A DNA stretch of 64,000 nt from Beta vulgaris subsp. vulgaris (GCF_026745355.1 NC_079202.1:28449748-28513747), one strand, 5' to 3'. Positions 35,286 to 48,469 are shown, counted from the stretch's first letter. Notes: a model not told the origin generated them from the sequence alone. Numbers and translations are program-made.

Positions 35286-37457
35286 AGAGCCCTCGATCGA
35301 CGCCGAAGAGTCGGCATCATACCCAGAGGATCGATGGCCCGACCAAAAGAGAGGGCTTGTAGGTGAGTAAAGGCCACCTTGAGCGAAAGTCTCATTAATG
35401 GGCCCAATAATAGTGCCCACCTGCAAAAAGTCATTAGTGGCATCTTCAAAAGGGGGGGCAGAAATACTAAACCTTTCATTAACAATGTTGGCGATGTTGC
35501 GAAGTTCAACGGACTCATTTTCTTGTTCAAAGCCCACAGCCATCAGCATGTTATCTTCCTGAGGACTCGGCCTATCGTACCAGTTACTAGGCCCCGCCTT
35601 ATCAAGCCCAGGAGGAGCCTTCATTGCCCAGCCCTGTGAAACCACCGCTTCCAGAGTACCTTCCACATGGGGCAGCCCAAGAGATAACATACTCTCGTGG
35701 GCATCCACTAAGCCTTGAATATCCTAGGCTGGGCTGCGTCGATACGACGAGCAAAAAGAGGCAGCTTTCCTCAAAGAACGATGGGCCAGGCCCCAAAACC
35801 CAACAAAGATAACAATCTTGCACTACCTTGTTTGGCCGGAGGGTCCTGACTCAACTATGGTGGTGTACTTGCTGGCAGTGGTAGATTAAGGTCCATACTA
35901 CGAGGAGCTTGCAATGTCCGCCCAGCGGGAGGAGCCGCCGAGCCTTGGGAGGCATGTTCTGGATCATTTCTCGTGTTCCGTGAAGACGACTGATTAAGGC
36001 GATTCCTTAGCCATGATGGGGTGCAGTGCCTCATGGTAGAGTTGGAGAAATCAGGAGGCGGGTTAGTGTGGTGCTGCGAGTTGGAGTCAGAATACCTTAA
36101 AACGGCTGATGGAGTGGTGCGGGTGAGGCATCATGAAAGATCTCCCCCTCATGGACCGGTACCACTTGATTCCGAGTAAAATGATGTGGAAATAAATACG
36201 GATCTTGCCTCGACCCAAATAAAGGGGGCAAAATGTGACAGAGATTCAGGGGAGGATTACGATATACAAACCTATCATTCAAACCCTGAATCATGTTAGT
36301 ATAAAAAGGAATACCTTCATTAGTGCGGAGAATGAACATGCCTTCCTCTTCCAAGTCGCGGACACGCCGTTGAATAAGATGATTCGCATCATAGGCTGAG
36401 AGAGCACATCGACCTGTATTGTGGCCTACGCACCCACACTCTTTACAAAATTTGTAAATGCCTTCATATCTAAACTAGACCCACGATACCCGACCTTTAT
36501 CAAGCGGTAAGAAGCACCCGGGGATGAGAGGTTGGTTCAGGTCAAGCACCACGCGAGCCCGGAGGTACGGTTGAAGCGGAAGACCCGATCCATAAGTATC
36601 TACTTTCTCAACAAGCCCAATTTGGCTCAAGATACGCACCGTCCATTCCGGTTGGAGAAAGCTCCATGGTAAGTCGTGAATACGGATCCAGACCCGGGCA
36701 GTGTGGAAGTTAATCCTGGAAGGGATTTGGGTTGAGGAGCTGGATCTAAAAGTGATGGGTTTACCATCTATTATAGTAGTGCGAAGGTGAAGTAACGCCT
36801 CCCTATCAGTGAGATTTTGGCACTCAAAGACAAAGTATGGACCTGTACGGTAAATGCGGATCGGTTCCCGCGTGTCCCAATGGTTGTTGACAATATTTAT
36901 AACAAAGCTGACATTGGGGGGCGAACTATCGAAGAAAACGACCACAACAACGTGGGACCAATTTATAAGGGGGGTGGATGATGAACTGGAGGCGGGTGAA
37001 GTAGAATACCCATGCGTTGAAATTGTGGATAGTGTGGTGGAAAAGGTGGGGACTGGGAATTTGTGGAATCTGAGATGAAGTCAGACATGTGAGCGAAGGA
37101 GAATAAATGCAAATATGGGAATCCTTAGTAGCTGTGAGGATTTACAGGGTGCGGTAAAGATGATGGATCGTTAATAAAGATGAAAGAGAATAATTTATAG
37201 AACTTAAACTGTAAAAGTCGGCTGGGGCAAAGGAGATCGCGCTCGCATGAACACCACTTGGCAGACGAAGGGTGAAAACCTAGACAAGGATAAAGACGAA
37301 CAGACGGGGGCGTTGCTCTGATTGGCTGAAGTGAAGGTGCCTTGGGCGACGCAAAAGTTCACTTTTCAGTGACGACTCTTCGAGATAGAACATTCCCTAC
37401 CTTTAGGGTTTTTTTGCTTCACACTATCTCTAATGTGATAAAGAAGAAGTTAGGATT

Positions 37458-40400
37458 AGAGAAGGGTCAAAACAACTAATACCATGAAGGAAATCAATCC
37501 CATGATGCTTTTATTGAAATTTCAAACATCTATACAAAGTTAAAAAGTTACAGTAGTAATGTTGGGCTACAAATAATTAGCCAACTAATCTGCTACAAAT
37601 GAGGTTACTAATAAACTAAATATATACTAACTAATAAAGATATATACTATAAAGTTGAATATATGCATATATTTTAGAAATAACTAACATACAACCTTTC
37701 AACGCATATAAACTTGAAGAGTGGCATATTACTAAAAACAATTACAGATCGACGAAAAACAATGAGTCCATCAGCAAGAAGTCCATGATGCCAAAGCTTG
37801 TTGCTATACTAAAAAGTATGGCTCGTCTTTGTAATAGATAACTAAACCTTATATTGATCAAGTGTCCATCCAACCTCTTCTTCCATAACAAATATTAATA
37901 AAGTTACTAAGTTAATTACCACTTGTGATATAGCTGTGCATCAAAAATTTGAATAGAATTACTAAGAATGAAAGCCAAAAATCACGTGAAGAAAATTTAA
38001 GGTAGCCGGATATAGGGGAAGGTGTTTAGGATTTATGCATTTTGATGTTGTAGTGCAATACAAATATGATTAGGGTATTTATAGTGCAAAATTCAATTTG
38101 GTTTTTTTACTCGTTTTATTGAAAAAAAATTAATAACCTTATTGAAAATCAAGAAGTTATATGTAAAGATTGATTGAATCAATCCCTAAAATCAAGTTTT
38201 GCAATTTAGGAATGATTGAGATTTAGGTGATCAACTTGCACATGATTTAATTAAGATTGTGATTGATAGACAAAAGCATGATTTAAGGAGGGTTAATTCC
38301 TAAACTTATAAAATATCTAAAATTCCTTCTTAAATTTTGGTTTAATCAATCCCTAAAATCAAGTCTTCTAATTTATGAATGATTTTGATTTAGATGATCA
38401 ACTTGCACATGATTGAAGATTCTGATTGATTATATTTCGAATCATTTAGGGAAGTCATTAAAAATTTCGGACAAAATATGTAGGAAATGCATGACACGTG
38501 GCGAGTAATCCTAGTTGGACAATGTTTTTAGAGAAAAAATTGCCACGTGTCATTAATCACATAGATACGATTTCTTCTAAGAAATTCGGATAGTAAGGTT
38601 AATTGGTAATTCAAAATTTGAAATCATAATTGATTGGCAATTAACATCCACATAGGCATAAATCAAGGATGATTGAGAAATTATTTTCATTACCATATTT
38701 CACTTATCAAGAAATCCGAAAATCAACCAATATGGGATTGATTGCCAATTAACATAAATCATGCATGATTGATATATTAATTTCATTACCATATATGAAT
38801 TACAAAGGAAATCCGAAATTATAACAATATGGGAGTGAATATTTTTCGGCTAAATTTATATGGGATTGGAGATCATGATATAACTTGCCTTTTTTATTCC
38901 ATAATTAACGCAAATCATCCATAATTAACGGAAATCATTTCCGAAAACTTTTAAATTTCGGATTCACCAAAAGCTAAATGCTACGTGGACACCCTAGATG
39001 AGAGTTTTACATTCCTCGGTGATTGTGAGCTTGACACATAGGATTTTTCATTTTGCTTTAGATAATAATATAAATAGTGCGATCTAACAAATTTTATTAC
39101 AATCACGACAAAAATAAAGATGACAAATAATGTTAAACATTGTTCAAAAAACTCTAATGCAATCCCGTGCAAAAATAGTATGTAGTGAATATTCAAAATA
39201 CAATTAGTACTCGAAATTATGTGATTCTACATTAGTTTGTAAACTAAACTAATTTTCACGTTGATTTTATGGCTTTAATTGGTAAATTAACTTAAAAAGT
39301 AAAGGAAAATATTAGGAAAGAAATCAATCAAAATTCGAGATCACCTCTTTTTTTATATAACAATTATGGGGATGTAATAATAATAATAAAAAGCTGTAAA
39401 TTCCTTAGCTTCCTAATATGTCGTTTAGACTATTTCATACAAATTAACTATGACCATAATATCTTTCCAAAAAAATAAAACTATGACCATAATATTATAT
39501 GTATATATAAATATAAAGAATGATATAGAGGAAACCAATGACAAATTGTATTACAATCACGACAAAAATAAGATGACAAATAATGTTACACTGTTACAAA
39601 AAACTCTAATGCAATCCTATGCAAAAATGTTAAGCAACTACGTGAGATATGATACACTATTTCATTCACGCAAGCCATGAATAACGAATTGATATTCCCA
39701 TTTGATGTTGAGACAAATTCACCTTCTACAGAAAATTGGATGTTATTGCAAACCGTGAATGATGCTTGACATATTTTTTTTTCTCAAATGATGTATGAAA
39801 ATGTGTTTAGGGTTTATGAATTTTGATGTTGTAGTGCAATGCAAATATGATTAGGGTATTTATAGTGCAAAATAAAGATTGTTTTTTACTCGATTTTTTT
39901 AAAAAAATTAATAAAATATCATTAAATCACGAATTTTCATATTAAAGCTTAATTGAATCAATCCCTAAAATCATGTCATTCAAATTAGGAATGATTTTGA
40001 TTTAGGTGATCAACTTGCACATGATTGAAGATTGTAATTGCTTGTTTCCATATGGAGTGAATCTCCAAAATTTTCGGCCAAATTTAAACATGATTGAATA
40101 TAAAACTAACCATGCCTTTTTTATTCCACAACTTACGCTAATCATAAATAATTACCTCAAATCACCTGTAATTAAGGCAATTTAATTTTTTGAAATATTA
40201 TAATTTTTGGATTCCACCCAGGCAAATCCTACGTGGACACCCTAGATGAGAGTTTTACATTCCTCATGCTCTAGAATTGCTCGGTGAATGTGTGCTTGAC
40301 ACGTAGGATTTATCATTTTGCTTTAGATAATGATATAGATTATCATTAACCTCCCCATTTACCTTCTCTCTCCTACTTTTCCATACCCCACCTCCTATTC

Positions 40401-40553
40401 TCTCTCCTACTTTCCATATCCCACCAATATCAATAAAATAATTTGATTCATCCCATTAATTTTAGATAATATTAATTAAATCGAAATATGGTAATTATAA
40501 TTAAATAATTACCTTATAATTAATCGGATTAATTCATCAATACCTAGTTTCCA
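37458..40553. other. AT-rich intergenic region with diverged duplicated modules, no confirmed gene
   Basis: Three sets of related sequence are visible: a TATA-containing stretch at about 38025-38100 and 39805-39880; an 85-bp unit beginning GAATCAATCCCTAAAATCA at about 38177, 38342 and 39955; and a GTGGACACCCTAGATGAGAG unit at about 38983 and 40231. A fourth pair (ATTACAATCACGACAAAAAT at about 39098 and 39550) is followed by CTCTAATGCAATCC. No ORF longer than 80 codons looks like a known protein. Confidence 0.6.
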
Positions 40554-43500
40554 AACCCTGTAACACCCCCGCCGACCCGAACCCTTCTTTATTCGATAAA
40601 ACTCGGGTTTTGGGGGAAAATAAATCCATGAGGGTTCGACTCGACAGGTGGCGCTACCGCCGCACTTATCTCCTTGGAAATAAATGCAAGGCTAAATTAA
40701 AAACAGACTAAACTCAAATTCATTAAACTTTACAACCAAGTAAATCGTTCATTAAACATTACTAATACTTAAGAGTTTCAAAGTTCCAATGGAAGCTAAT
40801 CATATGCTAAGTGGATGACAACTCTAAATGATCTCCCTTTTTGTTCCCCCGATCGATCACCCACCTGCACAAATACATTGAAAAGAGACAAGAGAGACAA
40901 GCTCCCAAAAATTAGAAAAACTGAGTAATTCCAACTCCATCCCGTAAAATACTTAAGTTGAAAATACTTTGTAAAATAGTAGATTAATAGTTTTTGGAAG
41001 TCATAGCACATATACACATATATATACACTGAATAATCATATCATTAAGTCAATTAATCCAGTTATTCAAGGAGAGGAAAGAGAACGCCAGTAAGCCAGG
41101 GTCAATCCCATGTAACCACTTACTTCAACATTGTAGGCTGGGGCAAACCCCTATAACCACCTACTTGTAGGCCGGGGTGAACCCTGTAACCACCTACGGA
41201 TATCATAATGGCCATAATAACAGAGTCCCTAGTGTGCACACCCCTTCTACTTGGATCACAACAAGATAGAAGGAAGACAGTAACAGAAGAATCAGCATAG
41301 TAACCAGAGAACCTGTAGGGACCGCTGAACCACTCATACAGGGCAACCTATTCATCATTTCCCTCCGATATTTCACTTTACGTGATTAGCATCTTTTAAT
41401 CAAGTCATCACATAAATCACATACACATTTACGTCATCTTGTTCAATCCAGTGTGAACATATTCAATCCATCATAATCTCACTCCATTCATAGAGATTTC
41501 AATAAGTCATTTCATAAACATAACCATCACTTGAGTTCATTTATCACTTCAAATTCATAATCATATCATAAACACAACCGTCATTTGAGTTCATTTATCA
41601 CTTTGGATTCATAATCATTTTATTATCACAAGTTCATAAAATCTCAATATTAATAACAAATATAATATTCATGATAATCCATAATGATATATAGTAATAA
41701 TAATAAATATAATAATCATAATAATACTTATAATAATAATAATAATATAATAATAATAATAATAATATTCATAATATTATTAAATGATATTAATCGATTT
41801 TAATAACGTTATAATAAACATCGTTGTCATATCGTACATCGTCCATCATCATTATTCATAATTCATAATCGAAATCCATAGTCATTGTCCATTTTTTCAT
41901 TCATATTCATAATCCGCATTAAGTCGATAATCCATAATTATAGTCCATACTCATAAATTTTATAAGCACATAATAATCACATAATCAATTCGTTTTATGC
42001 TAATGGGATCTATGTTTAGATGGAATCGGAGATTACCTCGTGACGCGTGCCCAAAAGTTAAGTTCACCGAACGGATTAGCACTCTTGATATTCCTCGTCT
42101 ACGAAATAAATCGGAATCTACAATAGATGTTAACGAGATTTAAGTTAGTTCCGAAATAACCCCTTTTTATATACATATATAAACATTTTAAATAATCCAA
42201 ATAACTTAAAGAAATTCTTAATGATTTTAAGAGAGTTATAAATCAAAGTAAATCATTTATGAAATCATTTTTAAGTACTCCCAAAATTATTTCAACTTAA
42301 CTTTCATTAACTTAAACAATTATTTTAAACATAGAAAACTAACTTTATTATACTGCTTATTTTATTTTACAAAATCAAGAAACATTTTCAAGTTATAAAA
42401 GATTAAGTGAAATTAAAACATACTAACTTAATTAATGTAAGCTAGTTTATGAAGTTTATGGATTTTGGCTTTAAAAGTAAACTAAATAAAAATAATTGAA
42501 ACTAATTAAACTTAAAAGAAAAGGAAAAGAGATTGGTTTTTAAAAGAAAACACTCAGTTACTCAAAATGAGAGAATAAGGAGGAACGAAAGAAGGAAGAA
42601 CAGGGGAGGCCGAAGCAGGGGAGAAGAAGGAGGAAAGGGTGGTGGCGATTTTGGCCGGCGCACGACGAGGCGGAGGGTGGCAGAATTCAGGTGGGGTTTC
42701 GCGGTGGCTGGCGCGGAAGCTGTAACGACAGCAGGGGCGTCGCGCGAGAGAGGTAAGTCTGGGCTGCGATGGGTTTTGGGGCTGGCAGTTGGCGGTGGTC
42801 GGCGGTCGAGTGATTTCTGGCGATGTGGTGGTTCGAAGGTGGTGCGGTGGTGAAGAGAAGCAGAGGAGTTGATAAAGCAGAGGAGTTGATAATGGTGGAT
42901 TGAAACTTGTGTTTTTAATTTTCAAAACAAAATTCAGAAATTAAGGAAAAAAGAAATGAATTGAAGCAAACCTTTTGAGACCGTTTGCTTGAGTAATTTG
43001 ATGAGAGTAAATCAGTATTTATAGGAGAGTTTGGTCAGAAATTTGGAGCTTTGGTCAAGTTTCATTGATGGAGGAAGTGAGGTGTGAGGGCTATGGTGTT
43101 TAGCCTTTGAAAATTTGGCCCTAAAATCTGATATTTGTGGACTAAAATTCAATTCGCACTCACAAGGCTGAATTTTGGGTTGAAATAGCTTCTTTTGCTG
43201 CTGAATTTCAGACGTGAGAGGAGGGGGTGAGATGAAGAAATTAGTCTTCATCTTCATTCCTTTTTTTGTTTTTTGTTTTTGTTTTCCTTTTTCTTTTTGG
43301 CTAAAAGACATATCGGTTTGGTCTTGGCATTTGGGCTTTGGATTGCTGATATGGATTTCTCAAAATGGATGGACAATATGCACAAGACTACAAGGATACC
43401 CACAACCAAATTTAAAGAGTTTAATTAATTAGAAATAATGAAATGTACAATATAACAAGTAAATGCTTTTAATTGAAACTTGTTAAATAAATCAAAACTA

Positions 43501-43634
43501 AATGAATTCATTATTTTAATAAACATAGTTATCAAATAAAATTGTATTATCATAAAATAAATTTTAAATGGAAATAATATTAAATCTTAATAAATAATAA
43601 AATAATCTTTGAAAATTCGGGGTATTACATACCC
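40554..43634 (-). mobile_element. Solo LTR of a third gypsy-type family
   Basis: The 3071-bp unit 40559-43629 has ends TGTAACACCCCCG (left) and GGGGTATTACA (right), the TGTAA..TTACA form of the other gypsy LTRs here. Flanks AACCC and TACCC match at four of five bases. Orientation is probably minus, because ACTCAG and GGGAGC words on that strand fall in the same order as in the other LTRs. It contains a TAA/TAATAA-rich stretch (41690-41790) and a GC-rich part (42590-42860). No retroviral-type ORFs, hence solo. Confidence 0.75.
41690..41790. repeat. TAA/AAT-rich microsatellite-like stretch
   Basis: Imperfect (TAATAA)n with ATA interruptions, within the third-family LTR. Confidence 0.85.
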
Positions 43635-44249
43635 CACCAATATCTATTTCTATAATTAGGATGATTTGGATCCATAATTATTAAATAAGATTTAAGAAGT
43701 ACTTAGTGAGAAATAATGAATTTTTTGAAGTGTTGAAAATATATCAAGATTGGTCTCTATTTATAGAGGATAAAAAATATGGTCGTTGGTACAATTTCTT
43801 TTATTATTCATTGTATATAAAAAGTTATGGCAGTTTTAATAACGGTAATATCACCGTTCGTAATATAACACATGGCGCGCAGCAATTCGTTCGGGGAAAG
43901 GGGATTGCAGAGCATGACACATTGTCGCGCTCTGATTAGTGCGTTGTAGCTTTTTTTTTAAAAAAAAAGAAAAACTCATACGCTGCACATTGATACTTCA
44001 GGTGGGATTTGTATTCCCAAAATGATGTACAATTGGCGCTCTTTCATTCGTCCTCAATATTAGAGGGTTTTCTAATTATGGGTGTTCCCCATTTTTTCTC
44101 CATTATGAGCAACATACCTCCATTGGTGGGAAGGTTCCCATTTTCAATTTTTTACAAAGGAACTTCATTTACCTACCAATGTAGGTGCTCTAAATAGTGC
44201 ATAGCACTATTGGAGTTGTTCTTAGCCAAAATGTTGGATTCCACACAAC
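43635..44249. other. Intergenic, no gene seen
   Basis: Holds a TATA-like CTATTTATAG (43759-43768) with no credible ORF after it, and a possible small MITE (44030-44220, GGTGCTCT/GGCGCTCT ends). Neither is firm. Confidence 0.35.
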
Positions 44250-44294
44250 GACTAGCTTTTCTTTTTTTTTTTTTTTGACGGTGACTAGCTTTTC
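44250..44294 (-). mobile_element. Minimal retroposed fragment with 12-bp target duplication
   Basis: GACTAGCTTTTC occurs at 44250-44261 and again at 44283-44294. Between them are 21 bases that read on the minus strand as ACCGTC followed by an A-run. This is what an extremely 5'-truncated LINE or SINE insertion would leave. Confidence 0.55.
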
Positions 44295-44376
44295 AATAAG
44301 TGATAATTTATATATATAAAAAAGATAAAAAGGTGATTGTAGGATCTACTTAAGTAACAAATAATTTAGCTAAATC

Positions 44377-44830
44377 TGTAAGTATAATTATACTTAACAT
44401 GTTCATAAATAATTTGAATTGAACATGAATTGCATGGGCGGAAGCTTTAAAGTAGATGAGAATTACCTTCAGCATTGCTAACTTGTTGTCTGCTTCTTCT
44501 TGCACGAACTAGTGTACCCAATTGATTGTGATTTTCTGAATTTCGGTGCCAAACCCTCACTCTCTCTGTATAGATGGTGTTCTTTTATTTTTTAGAGAGT
44601 ATATTTAGTGACCTTTATTTTCAGAATAAAACACCTATTTTTATATTAGAGTCTTGCCATCAAAGAGCCCTAAGAAAATGGTGAACGTTATGAGTGGTTA
44701 GCAGAAGTGGGGAGAGAATCATGGGGTTCCTTGATCATGGGTAACTATCCACATAAAATGGACCACTAAATATTTTGAAAACTAAATATTAATTAACAAA
44801 ATATATTTAATTTTTTCAAACTTTCCAACA
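44377..44830 (-). repeat. Copia 3' LTR
   Basis: Begins (plus view) TGTAAGTATAATTATAC and ends TTTCCAACA. Closely similar to 61057-61510, with scattered substitutions and 1-2-base indels. Confidence 0.95.
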
Positions 44831-45093
44831 TTCTCCCACTTGGTCCATTTTAACGAGAAAAACTTCATATATGAATCATGGCGATAAAATTCCCTGTAGA
44901 ACGAGAATCTATCTTCCATGTATCACAAAATACTTTGTCTTTCACCACTCTTACTAATTAATGAGTAACTTATGTTTACGCAAGGTCAAACATAATGACA
45001 TTTCCTCAAATAACAAAAACAACATGTACGTACATAACTTGAAAGAGAAATATCCAACTGAATGAAAAGTTACAACATAACTCAAATAGTGTT

Positions 45094-45885
45094 TTAAATG
45101 ATAGGACCAAGTCCCATGCTCTCTACATGACCCTTGAAAACTTTAATTTGCATGCCTTTTGTCAAGGGGTCAGCAATCATTAATCTAGTGTTAATATGTT
45201 CTATGATCACTTTCTTTTCTTGAACACGTTCTTTTATGGCTCGAAACTTAATGTCGATGTGCTTACTTCGACTTCCACTCTTATTGTTCTTAGCCATAAA
45301 AACAGCAGCTGAATTATCACAAAACATTATTATCGGCCGACAAATAGAGTCAACGACTCTAAGTCCAGATATGAAACTTTTCAACCATACACCATGTGAG
45401 GTAGCCTCAAAATGAGAGACGAACTCATCCTCCATAGTTGAAGTAGCAGTTAAGGTATGTTTTGCACTCCTCCAAGAAACGGCACCATGTGCTAACATAA
45501 ACACATATCTAGAGGTGGATTTTCTTGAGTCAATGTAGCCACCGTAATCGGAGTCTGAATAACCAACTACTTGGAGATTATCAGTCCGTCTATACATAAG
45601 CATGTAGTCCTTAGTACCCTGAAGATATCTCAACACTTTCTTTGCAGCCTTCTAGTGATCAGGACTTGGATTACTCTGATATCTTCCCCTTATACTCCAA
45701 CAGCATATGCAATGTCAGGTCTAGTGCAAACCTGAGCATACATAATGCTTCCAACAACTGAAGCATAAGGAACATTTTTCATCTCCCTCTCAATATCATT
45801 CATGGGGCACTAGTCTAAACTAAACCGGTCACCTTTCACAATGGGTGCTACACTTGGTGAACAATTTTTCATATGAAATCTATCA
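45094..45885 (-). pseudogene. Copia RNase H and 3' part of reverse transcriptase
   Basis: The frame 45094-45636 is a Ty1/copia RNase H domain: VVGYSDSDYGGYIDSRKSTS at its start, then MFCDNSAAVFMAKN, HIDIKFRAIKERV and the C-terminal ADPLTKG motif. Before it (45640-45885, minus) lie decayed connecting residues including YASVVGSIMYAQVCTRPDIA and in-frame stops. The gypsy element is inserted immediately upstream at 45886-45890. Confidence 0.9.
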
Positions 45886-45890
45886 AGTAC

Positions 45891-48469
45891 TGTAATACTC
45901 CGTATTTTTATACTAATTTCGTACTAATTAAGAAAATATAAAAGAATTAATAAAAAGGTATTTTAATTTATTTACAAATTAATAGGAATAAATTATTAGT
46001 AATATGAATTTGTTAGGAATTTCCGGAATTTTAAAAGAGTAACCTAATCGACCTAGGGTTACTACCTTTTGGAAGGGAGTATAAAAAGAAAAGGAGAGGG
46101 AATTTCAGAAAACCCTAAACCCTTCTTTCTCCCTCTCCTCAGCCGACATTTTCTTCTTCTCTCTCTCCTTGGCCGATCTTCCCTTGTCTTCTCTCTCTCG
46201 AATTTTTCAGCCAATCTCTCTCTCAGATTTTTCTCTCTCTCGAATTCTCTCTCAATCTCTCGCTGCTATTCCTCTCGCCTCCTCCCTCCCGTCGCGTTTT
46301 GTGCGTGAGTGGTAGTGGTGCGAGACGGAGTTCCGTCGAGGTCTTGGGCGAGTGGTTCGAGGGCTGTGTGCGTAGCCGTGTGTGTGAGTTCGAGAGTTTT
46401 TGTGCGAAGAGTGTCGTGGTTCGTGCGAGTGTTGCGCGAAGAGGTTCGAGGGTTGTGCGAGGGTTGTGCGAAGGACGTTCGAGGGTGTCGTGCGAGTGTA
46501 GCCGCGCGACAAAGCCGAAGTGGTGCGAAGAGTTGTGCGGTGTTCGAGGGAGTCGTGCGTGTGTTGTTGTGCGTAGGTCGAGAGCGAGCGAAGGGTGCGT
46601 CGCTGCTGTGCGCGCCAGCGAACCGAAGAGGGCTCGAGTGGGGCTGTGTGGCGAGCGAAGGCCACCGGAGTTCCGTCGCCGGAATTTTGTGCCGGCGAAA
46701 GTCAGTGGTATAATTTTGTACTTAACTTAGTATGTCAGTTTATTAACTATTCTTATATTTACTGTTTTCGTAGTTAAGAAAGGTTTGTAAATTATAATTA
46801 ATAATTAGAGTGTTTAGTAATTTATTAGATTGTTAACTAGTTAAGTTATTGTTCTGTTTTTAGTATAAATTCTGGTTAGGTTTGTAATTGGAATAAGTTG
46901 GAAGTAGGAAAATTGTGTCTTATTATTAGTTACAGTTATTATTGTTTCATGAGTAATCTGTTTCATGAAATCTGACTTTGGACATGGAACTTACCTTTTG
47001 GACATGGAACTTACTCTTGGACATATGACTTACTTTGGACATATGACTTACCTTGGACATATGACGTGACTTTTGGACATAAGACAGGCTGGACTTATGA
47101 CATTTTGGATTGGTAAAATAGTGGACTAATGTTACTAAATAATTTAGTTATTCACTAATTCTGACTTCTAAAAGACGTTAAATTCACTAGATTAGAATTA
47201 TAACGAAAGTTCAGAATAAGGTTTTAACTATTGCGTAATTCGAATCGATAGATCGTTATGGTCTTAGTACGTAGTAGTTGTTAGTGTTATCAAGGACGTA
47301 ACACTAAAGCTTTGTTTTAACGATTTAGGTCCCAATTTCATAAGCGGTCGTTCTATTAAGTCAGCGAAAATTCTCCGTTCAAGGTACGTACGCGTACCAG
47401 TTTACTTTCAAAGCTTAGTATCATGTTTAGGTTGCAGTTCATGTTATTGGAACCTAGTACCATGATAGGGAACATTTGATTGTGATTGTTTGGTTAGACG
47501 TTTATAACGTGAAATCAATATGATGCATTGAAATATGTTGCATTGAAATGCGAAGTTCTATCGTAGTGTAACATCAGCATTATTATCTGATCTATAGAGT
47601 AACAAGAGTGTTACTAGGGATAAGATTGAGTTTGGTAATTAAGAGAGTATGTAAATGACTCCTTAAAGTTATAAAAGAATGATTGGTAATAAAAGAAGAT
47701 TATGGCGATACTTGTAGTTGGACTCCCTACAAGTATAGAACAATGGGGGGAGTGTAGGACTTGTCCTACACTCCTACGCAGGCCTACTGTGACGACAGTA
47801 GTGTCCTTATATTTTGATAACTCAAGTAGGCGGAAGGTTCCGTTCGATCTTGGGGTATGCATACTAAGGTGATGGGTGTGAGACGGAACAAAACCGTATT
47901 TACTTTCATCTAATAGACCAAGTCTCTATTAAGGATTCAGTAGCCCGTATGATTCTAGTAAGATGACGGTGCCCGTTCGATGCCAAATAATGAAAGATTA
48001 AAGGATGTGAGATAACGTAGGTTCATGTAACAGTTGTAATGTATGCATCATTTATGTTCATATAGTTTCATGGTTCATTACGTACTCAGCATAGCTGACC
48101 CTGTGTGTTATTATGTGTTTGTTGTCCTGTGATGAACTATTGATACTTCAATGGGGAGCAGACTAGGTGAGCTGGTGCTGCTGCATGACATCAAGCATAT
48201 GGGGGCTAGACTGTAGTTTGAAGTTAACTTTTGGTTTGATCATTAATGAATTTTATAGAACATTATTACATAGTTTGAGTTTGATAAAGAGGGGTCTACT
48301 ATGATTCCCGAGTTGTATTTACATTTTCTATTCCGCTGCAATTTGGTTTTGAGACAATGAATTTGAGTTACCGTATTTCTAATTATGCCTTGCGTTCCAT
48401 CGCGGCGGTAACACTCCCAAAGTCGATGCGACGTAGCTTTAGACGTGTATGGATTTTGGGGGTGTTACA
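45891..48469 (+). repeat. Gypsy 5' LTR
   Basis: Begins TGTAATACTCCGTATTTTT and ends GGGGGTGTTACA. It contains a CT-rich then GTGCGAG-rich block (46110-46700), a GGACAT tandem repeat (46975-47101), a donor-like CAAG/GTACGTAC (47383/47384) and the hairpin TCAGC-ATA-GCTGA (48086-48098). 'ORFs' in the GC-rich block are open because of composition. Confidence 0.96.
46975..47101 (+). repeat. GGACAT(A/G)(T/G)-type tandem repeat in the LTR
   Basis: About six units of the form TTGGACATATGACTTAC or TTGGACATGGAACTTAC, spaced 17-21 bp. Repeated in the 3' LTR at about 56081-56200. Possibly enhancer-like; no direct evidence. Confidence 0.8.

Larger units (their letters stand above)
33787..37088 (-). pseudogene. 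LINE ORF1: DUF4283 and CCHC zinc knuckle, interrupted
   Basis: RNA-binding ORF1 of plant L1 elements. The likely start is the ATG at 37086-37088 (MSDFISDSTNSQ), with a frame change before 36945. The DUF4283 domain covers 36478-36945 (TGPYFVFECQNLTDREALL; ARVWIRIHDLPW). An in-frame TAG (36475-36477) separates it from the zinc knuckle CKECGCVGHNTGRC (CX2CX4HX4C, about 36400-36450). A Pro/Ser-rich linker follows. The outer hAT element (34318-35277) splits the C-terminal part; the last segment 33787-34311 ends SVD and its TAA overlaps the ORF2 ATG. Confidence 0.85.
27151..37443 (-). mobile_element. L1-type LINE, decayed, carrying nested insertions
   Basis: A minus-strand non-LTR retrotransposon. 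The 3' end has an A-tail (T-run 27152-27161 here). Flanks AAGAAGCTAAGATT (27137-27150) and AAGAAGTTAGGATT (37444-37457) match at 12 of 14 bases and are the likely target duplication. Without the solo LTR (2484 bp) and hAT (960 bp) insertions and their duplications the element is about 6.8 kb, normal for a full-length plant L1. ORF1 and ORF2 are both present but carry stops and frameshifts, so this copy is dead. Confidence 0.88.

Noticed and set aside
46252..46777. Long ORFs on both strands in the gypsy 5' LTR, repeated at 55352-55877
   Set aside because: The GTGCGAG-rich composition keeps frames open; single-base indels between the two LTRs shift them, so no protein is conserved.
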